A DNA stretch of 64,000 nt from an uncultured Bacteroidales bacterium (GTDB taxonomy: Bacteria; Bacteroidota; Bacteroidia; Bacteroidales; Bacteroidaceae). The DNA is taken from the NCBI GenBank assembly GCA_902772585.1, contig CACYBB010000020.1:1-64000 (forward strand), written 5' to 3'. The notes beneath the pieces were generated by a model. The model saw only the letters and a program-made list of their open reading frames with translations. It did no database searches and was not told the origin of the DNA. The position numbers were made by a program, and so were the translations under genes. The first letter of the stretch is position 1. Each line of letters begins with the position of its first letter. Positions 45,572 to 53,730 of the stretch are shown here, one piece after another.

Positions 45572-47812
45572 ATGAGTAAGAAAAAGGGAAGCAAGAGACT
45601 GAACAAGAAACAGATAGCAGAAATGCTGCAGACACTGTTCCAACAGAATCCTAATGAGACATTCTCCTTCAAACAGATATTCAAGGCACTGAAGTTGGAC
45701 ACCCATCCCACCAAGATGCTGGCTATCGACCTGATGGAAGAGATGGCCTGGGACGACTATCTGTCAAAGGTCAGCGACAACTCGTATCGTCTGAACCTGA
45801 AAACGCAGGTACAGGAGGGAACCTTTATCCGCAAGGCTAACGGTAAGAACTCGTTCCAGCCGGACGACGGCGGCACACCCGTCTTTGTCAGTGAGCGCAA
45901 CTCGCTGTTTGCCATGAATGGCGACCGCGTGAAGGTAACGTATATGGCTCGTCGTGAGAAGCACATCAAGGAAGCGATGGTGGTGGAGATTCTCAGTCAT
46001 AAGCGCGACCAGGCCGTCGGTAAGCTGAAGGTGGAGAAAGACTATGCGTTCCTGATTACCGAGGGAAACATCTTTGTACACGATATCTTTATCCCAAAGA
46101 AGAAACTGAAGGGTGGCAAGACAGGCGACAAGGCTGTTGTGAAGATTACACAGTGGCCTTCGAAGGAATCGAAGAACATTGTCGGTGAAGTCATTGACGT
46201 ACTAGGCAAGGAGGGCGACAACAATGTAGAGATGCACGCTATTCTGGCACAATATGGCCTACCATATAAGTATCCGAAGAACGTTGAAGAGGCTGCTGAG
46301 AAGATAGACCCCGGTATCACGCCAGAGGAGATAGCCCGTCGCGAGGACTTCCGCGAGGTGTTTACCTGCACCATCGACCCGAAGGATGCCAAGGACTTTG
46401 ATGATGCGCTCAGCATCCGCAAAATAGTAAATAGTAAATCGTCAAATAGCAAATTGTATGAGGTTGGCGTGCATATCGCTGACGTCAGCCATTATGTGAA
46501 GGAAGGCTCCATCATCGACAAGGAGGCCGTCAAGCGTGCCACCAGCGTCTATCTCGTGGACCGCACCATCCCCATGCTGCCGGAGCGACTCTGCAACTTC
46601 ATCTGTTCGCTGCGCCCTGACGAGGAGAAACTCTGCTACAGCGTGATCTTCGTTTTGGACGAAGAGGCCAACGTCAAGGACTACCACATCGCCCATACCG
46701 TTATCAAGAGTAATAGGAGGTACGCGTACGAGGAGGTGCAGGAGATACTGCGACCCACCCCTAACCCCTCCCTGAAAGTGAGGGGAATGAATACTAACCA
46801 CACCCCTCCCTCACAGGGAGGGGAAGGGGGAGAGTCTGAGCTGCGCACCCTCGACCAACTCGCCAAGAAACTTCGTGAACGCCGTTTCAAGGGCGGTGCT
46901 GTGAAATTCGACCGTGAGGAGTTGCACTTCGATATCGACGAGACGGGTAAGCCTATCCGTGCTTATTTCAAGAAGTCGAATGATGCCACCCAACTCATCG
47001 AGGAGTTCATGCTACTGGCAAACCGCACCGTCGCTGAGCATATTGGAATGGTAGAAAAGCCAAAATCCAAGAATGCCCAACCCAAAGCCAAGAAGACTTT
47101 CGTCTATCGTATCCACGACCAACCCGACCCCACCAAGTTGGAAGCACTGCGCGAGTTTGTGGTGAAGTTTGGCTATAAGATGAAGACGGCAGGTACGAAG
47201 GGCGCCATCTCCAAGTCACTGAATGCATTGATGGATGGCTGCCAAGGCAAGAAAGAGCAGAAACTCATCGAGACCGTTGCCTTGCGTGCCATGATGAAGG
47301 CGAAGTACTCTACACACAACATCGGCCACTATGGACTGGCCTTCGAGTACTATACCCACTTCACGTCACCCATCCGTCGTTTCCCCGACACGATGGTGCA
47401 CCGACTGCTGACAAAATACCAGGATGGAGCCCGCTCAGCCAACCAAGAGAAGTACGAAGAACTCTGCGAGCACTGCTCCGACATGGAACAGACCGCCCAG
47501 CAGGCAGAGCGTGACAGCATCAAGTACAAGATGGTAGAGTTCATGGCCGACAAAATTGGCAACGAGTATGATGCCCACATCAGTGGCATCCAGTCGTATG
47601 GCATCTATTGCGAGGTGGACGAGAACCACTGTGAAGGTATGGTATCCATGCACGACCTGGACGATGACTACTACGACTTCGACGAACGTAACTACTGTCT
47701 GGTAGGCCGCCGTCATCACAACAAATACCAGTTAGGCGATCCCATCCGCATCAAGGTGGCTCGTGCCAATCTGGAGAAGCGCCAGCTGGACTTCGTCCTC
47801 GCCGACCAATAA
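45572..47812 (+). CDS. rnr: Ribonuclease R
   Basis: A 746-residue 3'-5' exoribonuclease. Order: basic N terminus with winged-helix region (residues 1-85), cold-shock/OB domains, the RNB catalytic domain (starting near TIDPKDAKDFDDALSI with its metal Asp residues), then S1 (HISGIQSYGIYCEV to the end). It degrades structured RNA. Two in-frame repeat insertions interrupt it: KIVNSKSSNSKL (about residues 284-295) from AGTAAATAGTAAAT words, and about 27 residues rich in Pro and Gly (46757-46832) encoded by CCCCTCCCT palindromes. Both lie in loops, so activity may be kept. Confidence 0.92.
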   Translation: MSKKKGSKRLNKKQIAEMLQTLFQQNPNETFSFKQIFKALKLDTHPTKMLAIDLMEEMAWDDYLSKVSDNSYRLNLKTQVQEGTFIRKANGKNSFQPDDGGTPVFVSERNSLFAMNGDRVKVTYMARREKHIKEAMVVEILSHKRDQAVGKLKVEKDYAFLITEGNIFVHDIFIPKKKLKGGKTGDKAVVKITQWPSKESKNIVGEVIDVLGKEGDNNVEMHAILAQYGLPYKYPKNVEEAAEKIDPGITPEEIARREDFREVFTCTIDPKDAKDFDDALSIRKIVNSKSSNSKLYEVGVHIADVSHYVKEGSIIDKEAVKRATSVYLVDRTIPMLPERLCNFICSLRPDEEKLCYSVIFVLDEEANVKDYHIAHTVIKSNRRYAYEEVQEILRPTPNPSLKVRGMNTNHTPPSQGGEGGESELRTLDQLAKKLRERRFKGGAVKFDREELHFDIDETGKPIRAYFKKSNDATQLIEEFMLLANRTVAEHIGMVEKPKSKNAQPKAKKTFVYRIHDQPDPTKLEALREFVVKFGYKMKTAGTKGAISKSLNALMDGCQGKKEQKLIETVALRAMMKAKYSTHNIGHYGLAFEYYTHFTSPIRRFPDTMVHRLLTKYQDGARSANQEKYEELCEHCSDMEQTAQQAERDSIKYKMVEFMADKIGNEYDAHISGIQSYGIYCEVDENHCEGMVSMHDLDDDYYDFDERNYCLVGRRHHNKYQLGDPIRIKVARANLEKRQLDFVLADQ
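46421..46457. repeat. TAAATAGTAAAT microrepeat in frame in rnr
   Basis: The unit ATAGTAAATAGTAAAT is followed by CAAATAGCAAAT; in frame it encodes IVNSKSSNSK, between RNB strands where RNase R proteins have a short turn. Words of the same family occur intergenically at 28785-28816. Confidence 0.65.
46757..46832. repeat. Palindromic CCCCTCCCT element in frame in rnr
   Basis: Two CCCCTCCCT copies: the first (46765-46773) pairs partly with GAGGGG (46780-46785), the second (46803-46811) perfectly with AGGGAGGGG (46815-46823). The encoded stretch contains PTPNPSLKVRG and PPSQGGEGGE; the minus strand reads TFREGLGVG. Such elements (GEGLGVR-type) are found scattered in Bacteroidetes and other genomes, from memory. 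Confidence 0.75.
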
Positions 47813-47857
47813 CCCATTAACCCCATTAGACCCATCTTTATATATAATAAGGTACGT

Positions 47858-48553
47858 ATGAAAGAAAACAATCACATCATTGCCGCAGCCATCGTTACTG
47901 TAGGCATCATCTGTCTGGGATGGTTTCTCAAGACAGGCATTGACAACTTTGCCAACAAAGATCGTCATGTAACAGTCAAGGGACTGGCCGAACGAGAGGT
48001 GCCAGCCGACAAGGTAACATGGAGCATAGGCACCAAGGTGACAGGCAACGACCTGCCTATGCTTTACGAGAGCATCAATGTGCAGACTCGCAAAATCAAG
48101 CAGTTCCTACTGAAGTTCGGGTTACCGGAAAAGGAGATTACCATTAACCCACCCTCTATTACAGACCTGGAGGCGCGTGAGTGGGGTGACAACCAGAAGA
48201 ACTTCCGCTATATCGTCAATACCACGATAACGGTGGCTACCAACAAGGTTGCCGAAGTCAACAAGGCCATCTCCAGTCAGGCCGAACTGCTAAAGCAGGG
48301 CGTAGCACTGGGCGAGAACAGTCCGCAGTACGAATATGCATCGTTCCAGCAGATGAAACCGGAGATGATGGCGGAGGCTATCAAGAACGCTCAGAAGACG
48401 GCTGCCCAGTTTGCAGAGGCCAGTGAATGCGATCTTGGAAAAATCGTCACAGCTGACCAGGGACAGTTTTCTATCGACAATCGTGACGATAACACCCCGT
48501 ATATAAAAAAGTTACGCGTAGTTACTACAGTTACTTATTCACTCAAGGATTAA
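47858..48553 (+). CDS. SIMPL (DUF541) domain membrane-anchored protein
   Basis: A 231-residue protein: one N-terminal span ([18 protein letters not shown]), then a periplasmic SIMPL domain ([21 protein letters not shown] at the start and [20 protein letters not shown] near the end). SIMPL proteins form oligomers; their role is poorly defined (stress- and interleukin-receptor-related in their naming). It follows rnr by 45 bases with a spacer of repeated ACCCATTA words and may be co-transcribed. No catalytic residues are known for the family. Confidence 0.85.
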   Translation: MKENNHIIAAAIVTVGIICLGWFLKTGIDNFANKDRHVTVKGLAEREVPADKVTWSIGTKVTGNDLPMLYESINVQTRKIKQFLLKFGLPEKEITINPPSITDLEAREWGDNQKNFRYIVNTTITVATNKVAEVNKAISSQAELLKQGVALGENSPQYEYASFQQMKPEMMAEAIKNAQKTAAQFAEASECDLGKIVTADQGQFSIDNRDDNTPYIKKLRVVTTVTYSLKD

Positions 48554-48637
48554 GGAAGTATCGACGAAATACCGTCTGTTAACGATTTTTGGCTAAAATT
48601 TCTCTGCAAAATGTGCTTATAATTTAGTATTATTTCG

Positions 48638-48645
48638 TAACTTTG
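48638..48645 (+). promoter_or_regulatory. Promoter of the nrdD-nrdG operon
   Basis: TAACTTTG, with a long leader (about 115 bases) before the ATG. Confidence 0.65.
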
Positions 48646-48648
48646 CAC

Positions 48649-48685
48649 TCGCTAAGAGTTTCCCGAAATGGGAAACTTTTTGCGA
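48649..48685 (+). promoter_or_regulatory. Terminator-like hairpin in the nrdD leader
   Basis: AGTTTCCC (48657-48664) pairs with GGGAAACT (48670-48677), loop GAAAT, then TTTT; an outer TCGC/GCGA pair (48649-48652, 48682-48685) encloses it. Because it lies immediately after the start site, it could attenuate nrdD transcription or protect the 5' end. The word GCTAAGAG occurs at its base and again at 48727-48734. Confidence 0.55.
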
Positions 48686-48768
48686 GACGAAAAATAAAAA
48701 GTTGTCCAAAACGGATAATTTTCTGTTGCTAAGAGAAAGCAATAACTAAAGAAATATACACATAAACA

Positions 48769-50865
48769 ATGGAGATTAAAAATTTTACCATTACCAAACG
48801 CGACGGTTCAAAAGACTCGTTTTCGTTAGACAAAATCATGAACGCCATCGTTAAGGCGTTCGAGAGTGTGAATGTTCCTTCTGACCTGGGAACCATTTCA
48901 AAGATTATCAGTCACCTGGATATCAAGGACGATATCACGGTGGAGGATATCCAGAACCAGGTCGAGGAAGCGCTGATGCGCGAAGGCTTCTATAAAGTTG
49001 CCAAGTCATTCATGCTTTACCGCCAGCAGCACACCGAAGACCGTGAGACGCTGGCTAAGTTGCAGTTCCTGTCCGACTATATGGAGTCGGCCAACGCCGC
49101 AACCTCTTCGAAGTTCGATGCCAATGCCAATGTGGAGCACAAGAACATTGCCACACTGATTGGTGAACTGCCGAAGTCTAACTTCATCCGTCTGAACCGT
49201 CGTCTGCTCACCGAGCGCATCAAGAAGATGTACGACAAGGAACTGGCTGACCAGTACATCGACCTGCTGACTCACCACTTTATTTATAAGAACGATGAGA
49301 CCTCGCTGGCCAACTACTGTGCATCTATCACCATGTACCCCTGGCTCATCGGTGGTACTACCGCTATCGGTGGCAACTCAACGGCACCTACTAACCTGAA
49401 ATCGTTTGCCGGTGGTTTCATCAACATGGTGTTCATGGTCAGCTCTATGCTCGCTGGTGCCTGTGCTACCCCCGAGTTCTTGATGTACATGAACTATTTC
49501 ATCGGCAACGAGTACGGTAAGGACTACTGGCAGCATCCTGACCAGCAGGCAGACCTCTCACTGAAGAAGCGTACCATCGACAAGGTCATCACTGACTACT
49601 TCGAGCAGATTGTCTATTCACTGAATCAGCCCACAGGTGCCCGCAACTATCAGGCCGTGTTCTGGAATGTGGCTTATTACGATAAGTACTACTTCGAGAG
49701 CATCTTCGGTGAGTTCTACTTCCCCGATGGCAGCCAGCCCGACTGGGACGGTCTGTCTTGGTTGCAGAAGCGTTTCATGAAGTGGTTCAACCAGGAGCGT
49801 ACCAAGACCCTGCTGACCTTCCCTGTTGAGACCATGGCACTGCTTGTTGACGAGAATGGCGAACCCAAGGATAAGGAATGGGGCGAGTTCACTGCTGAGA
49901 TGTATGCTGAGGGCCACTCGTTCTTCACCTATATGAGCGACAATGCCGACTCTCTGTCTTCATGCTGCCGTCTGCGCAACGAGATTACCGACAATGGTTT
50001 CTCTTACACACTGGGTGCCGGTGGTGTCTCTACTGGTTCGAAGTCAGTACTCACCATCAACCTCAACCGTTGCGTGCAGTACGCCGTGAACCACAAGATG
50101 GACTATCTGGAGTATCTGGGACAAGTCATCGACCTCTGCCACAAGGTACAGTTGGCATACAATGAGAACCTCAAGGACCTGCAGGCCCACGGCATGCTGC
50201 CCTTGTTCGACGCCGGTTACATCAATATTGCCCGCCAGTATCTGACCATTGGTATCAACGGTCTTGTAGAGGCTGCCGAGTTCATGGGACTGAAGATTAC
50301 ACCTAACGACGACTACAAGAAGTTCGTACAGAGCATCCTCGGACTCATCGAGAAGTACAACAAGCAGTACCGCACGAAGGACATCATGTTCAACTGTGAG
50401 ATGATTCCTGCTGAGAACGTAGGTGTGAAGCATGCCAAGTGGGATCGTGAGGACGGTTACTTCGTACCACGCGACTGCTACAACAGCTACTTCTATGTCG
50501 TTGAGGACGACTCGCTCAGCGTTATCGACAAGTTCAAGCTACACGGCGCTCCCTATATCGAGCACCTCACCGGTGGCTCTGCCCTGCACATGAACCTCGA
50601 CGAGCACCTCTCTAAGGAGCAGTATCTGCACCTGTTGAAGGTTGCTGCCAAGGAGGGGTGCAACTACTTCACATTCAACATTCCTAACACCGTCTGCAAC
50701 GATTGTGGTCACATCGACAAGCGTTACCTGAAGGAATGCCCGCACTGCCATTCGAAGAATGTGGACTATATGACCCGCATCATCGGATACCTGAAGCGCG
50801 TCTCGAACTTCTCTCAGGCTCGTCAGGAAGAGGCTTCACGTCGTTACTATGCACATGCAGAATAA
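48769..50865 (+). CDS. nrdD: Anaerobic ribonucleoside-triphosphate reductase
   Basis: A 698-residue class III reductase. The N-terminal ATP-cone (about residues 3-90, TKRDGSKDSFSLDKIMNAI) senses dATP/ATP. The glycyl-radical domain ends with a zinc site (VCNDCGHIDKRYLKECPHC) and the radical loop RIIGYLKR (Gly about 673). It makes dNTPs from NTPs under anoxia with formate as reductant. The Cys residues in CCRLRNE are in the active-site region. The activase gene nrdG follows 89 bases downstream, after an inverted repeat. Length and motifs are complete. Confidence 0.95.
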   Translation: MEIKNFTITKRDGSKDSFSLDKIMNAIVKAFESVNVPSDLGTISKIISHLDIKDDITVEDIQNQVEEALMREGFYKVAKSFMLYRQQHTEDRETLAKLQFLSDYMESANAATSSKFDANANVEHKNIATLIGELPKSNFIRLNRRLLTERIKKMYDKELADQYIDLLTHHFIYKNDETSLANYCASITMYPWLIGGTTAIGGNSTAPTNLKSFAGGFINMVFMVSSMLAGACATPEFLMYMNYFIGNEYGKDYWQHPDQQADLSLKKRTIDKVITDYFEQIVYSLNQPTGARNYQAVFWNVAYYDKYYFESIFGEFYFPDGSQPDWDGLSWLQKRFMKWFNQERTKTLLTFPVETMALLVDENGEPKDKEWGEFTAEMYAEGHSFFTYMSDNADSLSSCCRLRNEITDNGFSYTLGAGGVSTGSKSVLTINLNRCVQYAVNHKMDYLEYLGQVIDLCHKVQLAYNENLKDLQAHGMLPLFDAGYINIARQYLTIGINGLVEAAEFMGLKITPNDDYKKFVQSILGLIEKYNKQYRTKDIMFNCEMIPAENVGVKHAKWDREDGYFVPRDCYNSYFYVVEDDSLSVIDKFKLHGAPYIEHLTGGSALHMNLDEHLSKEQYLHLLKVAAKEGCNYFTFNIPNTVCNDCGHIDKRYLKECPHCHSKNVDYMTRIIGYLKRVSNFSQARQEEASRRYYAHAE

Positions 50866-50875
50866 TATTTAGCAA

Positions 50876-50937
50876 CGGACTACAGGACTATCAAGACATG
50901 ACAACACACACCAACAGTCCTAAAGTCCTGTAGTCCG
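50876..50937. repeat. 14-bp inverted repeat between nrdD and nrdG
   Basis: CGGACTACAGGACT (50876-50889) and AGTCCTGTAGTCCG (50924-50937) are perfect inverted copies with a 34-base loop. The unit resembles other dispersed low-complexity words in this genome. It could stabilise nrdD mRNA or reduce read-through into nrdG. Confidence 0.7.
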
Positions 50938-50954
50938 CGGCAAATAAAAGAAAT

Positions 50955-51437
50955 ATGCTAAAATACGTAAATACAGGGGTTGTTTTTCAGGAGATACCCG
51001 ATGAGGTGACTTTAGCCATCAATATCTCCAACTGTCCATGTCACTGCCCAGGATGCCATAGCCGCTATCTCTGGGATGATATTGGTATGCCGTTGGATAC
51101 CGATGCTATAGATGCCTTTATCGAGCGTTATGGCGACGACATCACCTGCCTATCATTCATGGGCGGTGATGCCGATCCCGTAGGTGTCAACCAGTTGGCG
51201 CAATACATCCATGAGACCTATCCACAATTCAAAGTAGCATGGTATAGCGGACGTCTTCGCGTCTCCTCTGCCGTCAACAAGGCCGATTTCGACTACCTGA
51301 AAATCGGACCATACATCAAACACCTTGGTCCTCTGAAGTCACCCACCACCAACCAGCGTCTCTACCGACTCCGTGAGGATGGTTCCTTTGAGGATATCAC
51401 CTACCGTTTCTGGCGCCAACGCGATATCGCCATCTGA
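50955..51437 (+). CDS. nrdG: Anaerobic ribonucleotide reductase activating protein
   Basis: A 160-residue radical-SAM activase. The [4Fe-4S] motif C-x3-C-x2-C is in NCPCHCPGCHS (residues 27-37), and FMGGDADP is the SAM-binding GGE-like strand. It forms the glycyl radical on NrdD with SAM and flavodoxin. Its C terminus (YRFWRQRDIAI) is conserved in Bacteroidetes homologues. It is the second gene of the operon. Confidence 0.92.
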   Translation: MLKYVNTGVVFQEIPDEVTLAINISNCPCHCPGCHSRYLWDDIGMPLDTDAIDAFIERYGDDITCLSFMGGDADPVGVNQLAQYIHETYPQFKVAWYSGRLRVSSAVNKADFDYLKIGPYIKHLGPLKSPTTNQRLYRLREDGSFEDITYRFWRQRDIAI

Positions 51438-51470
51438 CTGCAGGTCAAAGCAAATAGCACCAATTAAAAA

Positions 51471-51725
51471 CTAAGGTACGGGATCATAGCCTGAGCCACC
51501 CCAGGGATTACAACGAAGGATGCGCCAGATGGCGAGATAAAGTCCTTTGAAAGGTCCGTGCTTGATGATAGCTTGGCGAGCATACTCACTGCAGGATGGC
51601 GTAAAGCGGCAAGAAGGAGGAGTCAGTGGAGAGATCGACGTCTGATAGAAACGGATGGGCAATACCAAAAGCATGACCAACAGACGACGAATGGCACGAA
51701 TGATTTTTAAGACCACTGATTGCAC
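51471..51725 (-). CDS. yidD: Membrane protein insertion efficiency factor YidD
   Basis: An 84-residue protein with [32 protein letters not shown], the three-cysteine haemolysin-like core of YidD, and [18 protein letters not shown] at the end. It aids YidC-dependent insertion. The start is uncertain. Frame candidates are GTG codons (51725, 51716) inside a dispersed repeat, and no ATG lies upstream of the hydrophobic part. It begins 12 bases after the rnpA stop; rnpA and yidD are classical neighbours. Confidence 0.92.
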   Translation of the reverse strand: MQSVVLKIIRAIRRLLVMLLVLPIRFYQTSISPLTPPSCRFTPSCSEYARQAIIKHGPFKGLYLAIWRILRCNPWGGSGYDPVP

Positions 51726-51745
51726 GATTTACACGGATTAAAGCT
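51711..51745. repeat. ATCCGTGTAAATCGTGCAATCAGTGG-type dispersed repeat at the yidD start
   Basis: On the minus strand the spacer between rnpA and yidD reads ATCCGTGTAAATCGTGC, then AATCAGTGGTC. It resembles the ATCCGTTG words at 5405-5432 and repeats known in other Bacteroides genomes from memory. It supplies the GTG codons used as yidD start. Confidence 0.6.
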
Positions 51746-52175
51746 TCTCCTGGATACGTTTAACAATGCCAACTACTCGTTCCTCCACGGCAGAAGAATC
51801 TATTTGCTGGTTGGACGTCCACACAAAAGCAATAAGCAACTGCTTGTCAGGCGCAATAGCCTCGACAAGCAGTTGTTTATGTAGGCGCCACGCCTCGCGC
51901 ACCTGGCGCTTGACGTGATTGCGATCTACGGCATGATGAAAATGTTTCTTGGGGACGCTGACCAGCATCTGCAAAGGCTCCTCATGAGCTTCGCGCTGGC
52001 GCAGCATGAAGACAGCACGTAGCGGAAAGGCTGCTACAGATCGGCTGTTTCCGCCACCGAAGAGCTCATCGATGAGTCGCAGACTCACCATTCGCTCCCG
52101 CTTTCTGAATGGAAAGTTGACAGGCGACAATTGACAGTTATTCTTGTGTCTCCAAGAGATAGTGCTGAAGGGCAC
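51738..52175 (-). CDS. rnpA: Ribonuclease P protein component
   Basis: The protein part of RNase P. The conserved FPLRAVFM, VPKKHFHHAVDRNHVKRQVREAWR (the RNR-like signature) and the C-terminal helices are complete. The start is uncertain. An ATG at 52175 would put 13 residues inside hemD, followed by NCQLSPVNFPF, which is encoded by a low-complexity repeat (AATTGTC and CTGTCAA words). The family-like part begins at about FRKRERMVSLRLIDEL. A TTG at 52130 or the internal ATG at 52091 are alternatives. It is followed by yidD. Confidence 0.9.
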   Translation of the reverse strand: MPFSTISWRHKNNCQLSPVNFPFRKRERMVSLRLIDELFGGGNSRSVAAFPLRAVFMLRQREAHEEPLQMLVSVPKKHFHHAVDRNHVKRQVREAWRLHKQLLVEAIAPDKQLLIAFVWTSNQQIDSSAVEERVVGIVKRIQEKL

Positions 52176-52887
52176 CCGTCATAGAAGGATATTTCTCAGA
52201 GGGAGCCTCGATGTCAAGGCGCAGACCTGCGGCCTTAGCAGCCTGTGCTGTCGTGGGACCGAAGGTGGCAATAGCGATTTCTCCCTGCTTGAAGTCAGGG
52301 AAGTTCTTGGTCAGCGACTCGATACCCGACGGACTGAAGAAAATCAGCATGTCGTAGTCGAAAGTCTTTACCTCTTCAGGAGTAAAGTCATTGCTGACGG
52401 TACGATACATCACACACTCGCGGTGGTTCAACTTCTTGGAGTCGAGCAACTGGGCAACGCTATCATTATGTACGTCGCTCATAGGCACGAGGTATTTCTC
52501 CGTCTTGTGCTTCACCATGGTAGGCAGCAGATCGTCAATCTTACCGGTAGTGCCGAAGAACACCTTACGCTTGCGATACTGCACATATTTCTGGATATAC
52601 AGCGAGATAGTCTCCGTCACGCAGAAATACTTCATGTCCTCAGGAATGGCTACGCGCAACTCCTTAGCCAAAGTAAAGAAATGGTCGATTGCGTGACGAG
52701 AGGTGAAGACGATGGCAGTATAATCCAAGATATTCACCTTCTGGGCACGAAAATCCTTAGCCGTGATTCCCTCAACCTTGATAAACGGACGGAACACGAG
52801 TTCTACGTCGAACTTGGAAGCGATGTCGTAGTAGGGTGACTTCTCGCTTGACGGTTTAGGTTGTGAAACCAAAATCTTTTTTATCAT
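52138..52887 (-). CDS. hemD: Uroporphyrinogen-III synthase
   Basis: A 249-residue protein, a two-domain HemD. LVSQPKPSSEKSPYYDIASKF opens domain 1 and DYTAIVFTSRHAIDHF ends its main strand. MLIFFSPSGIESLTKNFPDF and IATFGPTTAQAAKAAGLRLD mark domain 2. It cyclises hydroxymethylbilane to uroporphyrinogen III. The Bacteroidetes HemD is very divergent, but length and the FFSPSGI and GPTTA motifs are typical. Its 3' end overlaps the preferred rnpA start by up to 38 bases. Confidence 0.85.
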   Translation of the reverse strand: MIKKILVSQPKPSSEKSPYYDIASKFDVELVFRPFIKVEGITAKDFRAQKVNILDYTAIVFTSRHAIDHFFTLAKELRVAIPEDMKYFCVTETISLYIQKYVQYRKRKVFFGTTGKIDDLLPTMVKHKTEKYLVPMSDVHNDSVAQLLDSKKLNHRECVMYRTVSNDFTPEEVKTFDYDMLIFFSPSGIESLTKNFPDFKQGEIAIATFGPTTAQAAKAAGLRLDIEAPSEKYPSMTGALQHYLLETQE

Positions 52888-52893
52888 TGTGTC

Positions 52894-53727
52894 CTAAAAA
52901 TTTATTTTCAAACTATTTGCTGTAATGTCCAGAACTCCCCACAATGCCAATAAAGGCACTATTTCGAGCGCACAAAGGTACAAAATAATTTGCAGACCAA
53001 CGACATTTTGACGAAAAAAGATGATATAACACTTATAAAATGTCATCAATTTAACAGAAATAAGCGCTATTGCGAAATAAATTTCTACTTTATGTATAGG
53101 CATATCGAAATATGGACCCATGATAACTGCCGGGATAGACATAAGACCTTCCAAGGCAATAATGAACAATAGAGACTTTATCCATTGTTTGTTTCTTTTA
53201 CCATCAAAGAATACCATATTTACGAACGAATACAGCACTAACTTCACCAGCAGATACAAGAGGAATATGGACCAGAAGACCAATATCAGATAATACTGCG
53301 AGGAGAGGATATAGGAATCACCGTTATAATGGAGCGAGTAGAAATAATAGAGTGTGGCAAACAGCAGACTCGTCAGGAAGACGATGAACACTTGGAAACG
53401 CGTCTCCGTAGCCGTCTCCGTCATAGAGGTCGCCCCGTCATGAGGAGTATGGAAGAAATTCTTAACCTGACGTGTGAAGAAACCACGTATATTGGAGTAA
53501 GCAATGACAGCCAACACAAAGAACACCAGCAGGAGCGACGTGATGACATCGTCGCCACGCACGCTATATGGCACCGGGTCACCCGTAACGCCATAACGTC
53601 CACCCTCTAATTCAGGATGAAAGAGGGAGTCCTTAGAAAAGAATCCCTCCTTATAGCACGTGGGCAAGACAACAAACGTCTCCTCCACCGGCTTCTCAAT
53701 CAGTGATATGCTGTCTGACGGTATCAA
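52894..53727 (-). CDS. DUF4271 membrane protein
   Basis: A 277-residue membrane protein with about six spans and a soluble N-terminal part (LPTCYKEGFFSKDS). The hydrophobic part (ITSLLLVFFVLAVIAYS, YYLILVFWSIFLLYLLVKLVLY, IPLLALWG-like end) matches DUF4271, found in Bacteroidetes next to hemD. The frame opens only with TTG at 53727, three bases after the metK stop; no ATG exists before residue 100. The neighbourhood hemD-DUF4271-metK suggests conserved housekeeping order. Function unknown. Confidence 0.82.
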   Translation of the reverse strand: MIPSDSISLIEKPVEETFVVLPTCYKEGFFSKDSLFHPELEGGRYGVTGDPVPYSVRGDDVITSLLLVFFVLAVIAYSNIRGFFTRQVKNFFHTPHDGATSMTETATETRFQVFIVFLTSLLFATLYYFYSLHYNGDSYILSSQYYLILVFWSIFLLYLLVKLVLYSFVNMVFFDGKRNKQWIKSLLFIIALEGLMSIPAVIMGPYFDMPIHKVEIYFAIALISVKLMTFYKCYIIFFRQNVVGLQIILYLCALEIVPLLALWGVLDITANSLKINF

Positions 53728-53730
53728 TGC

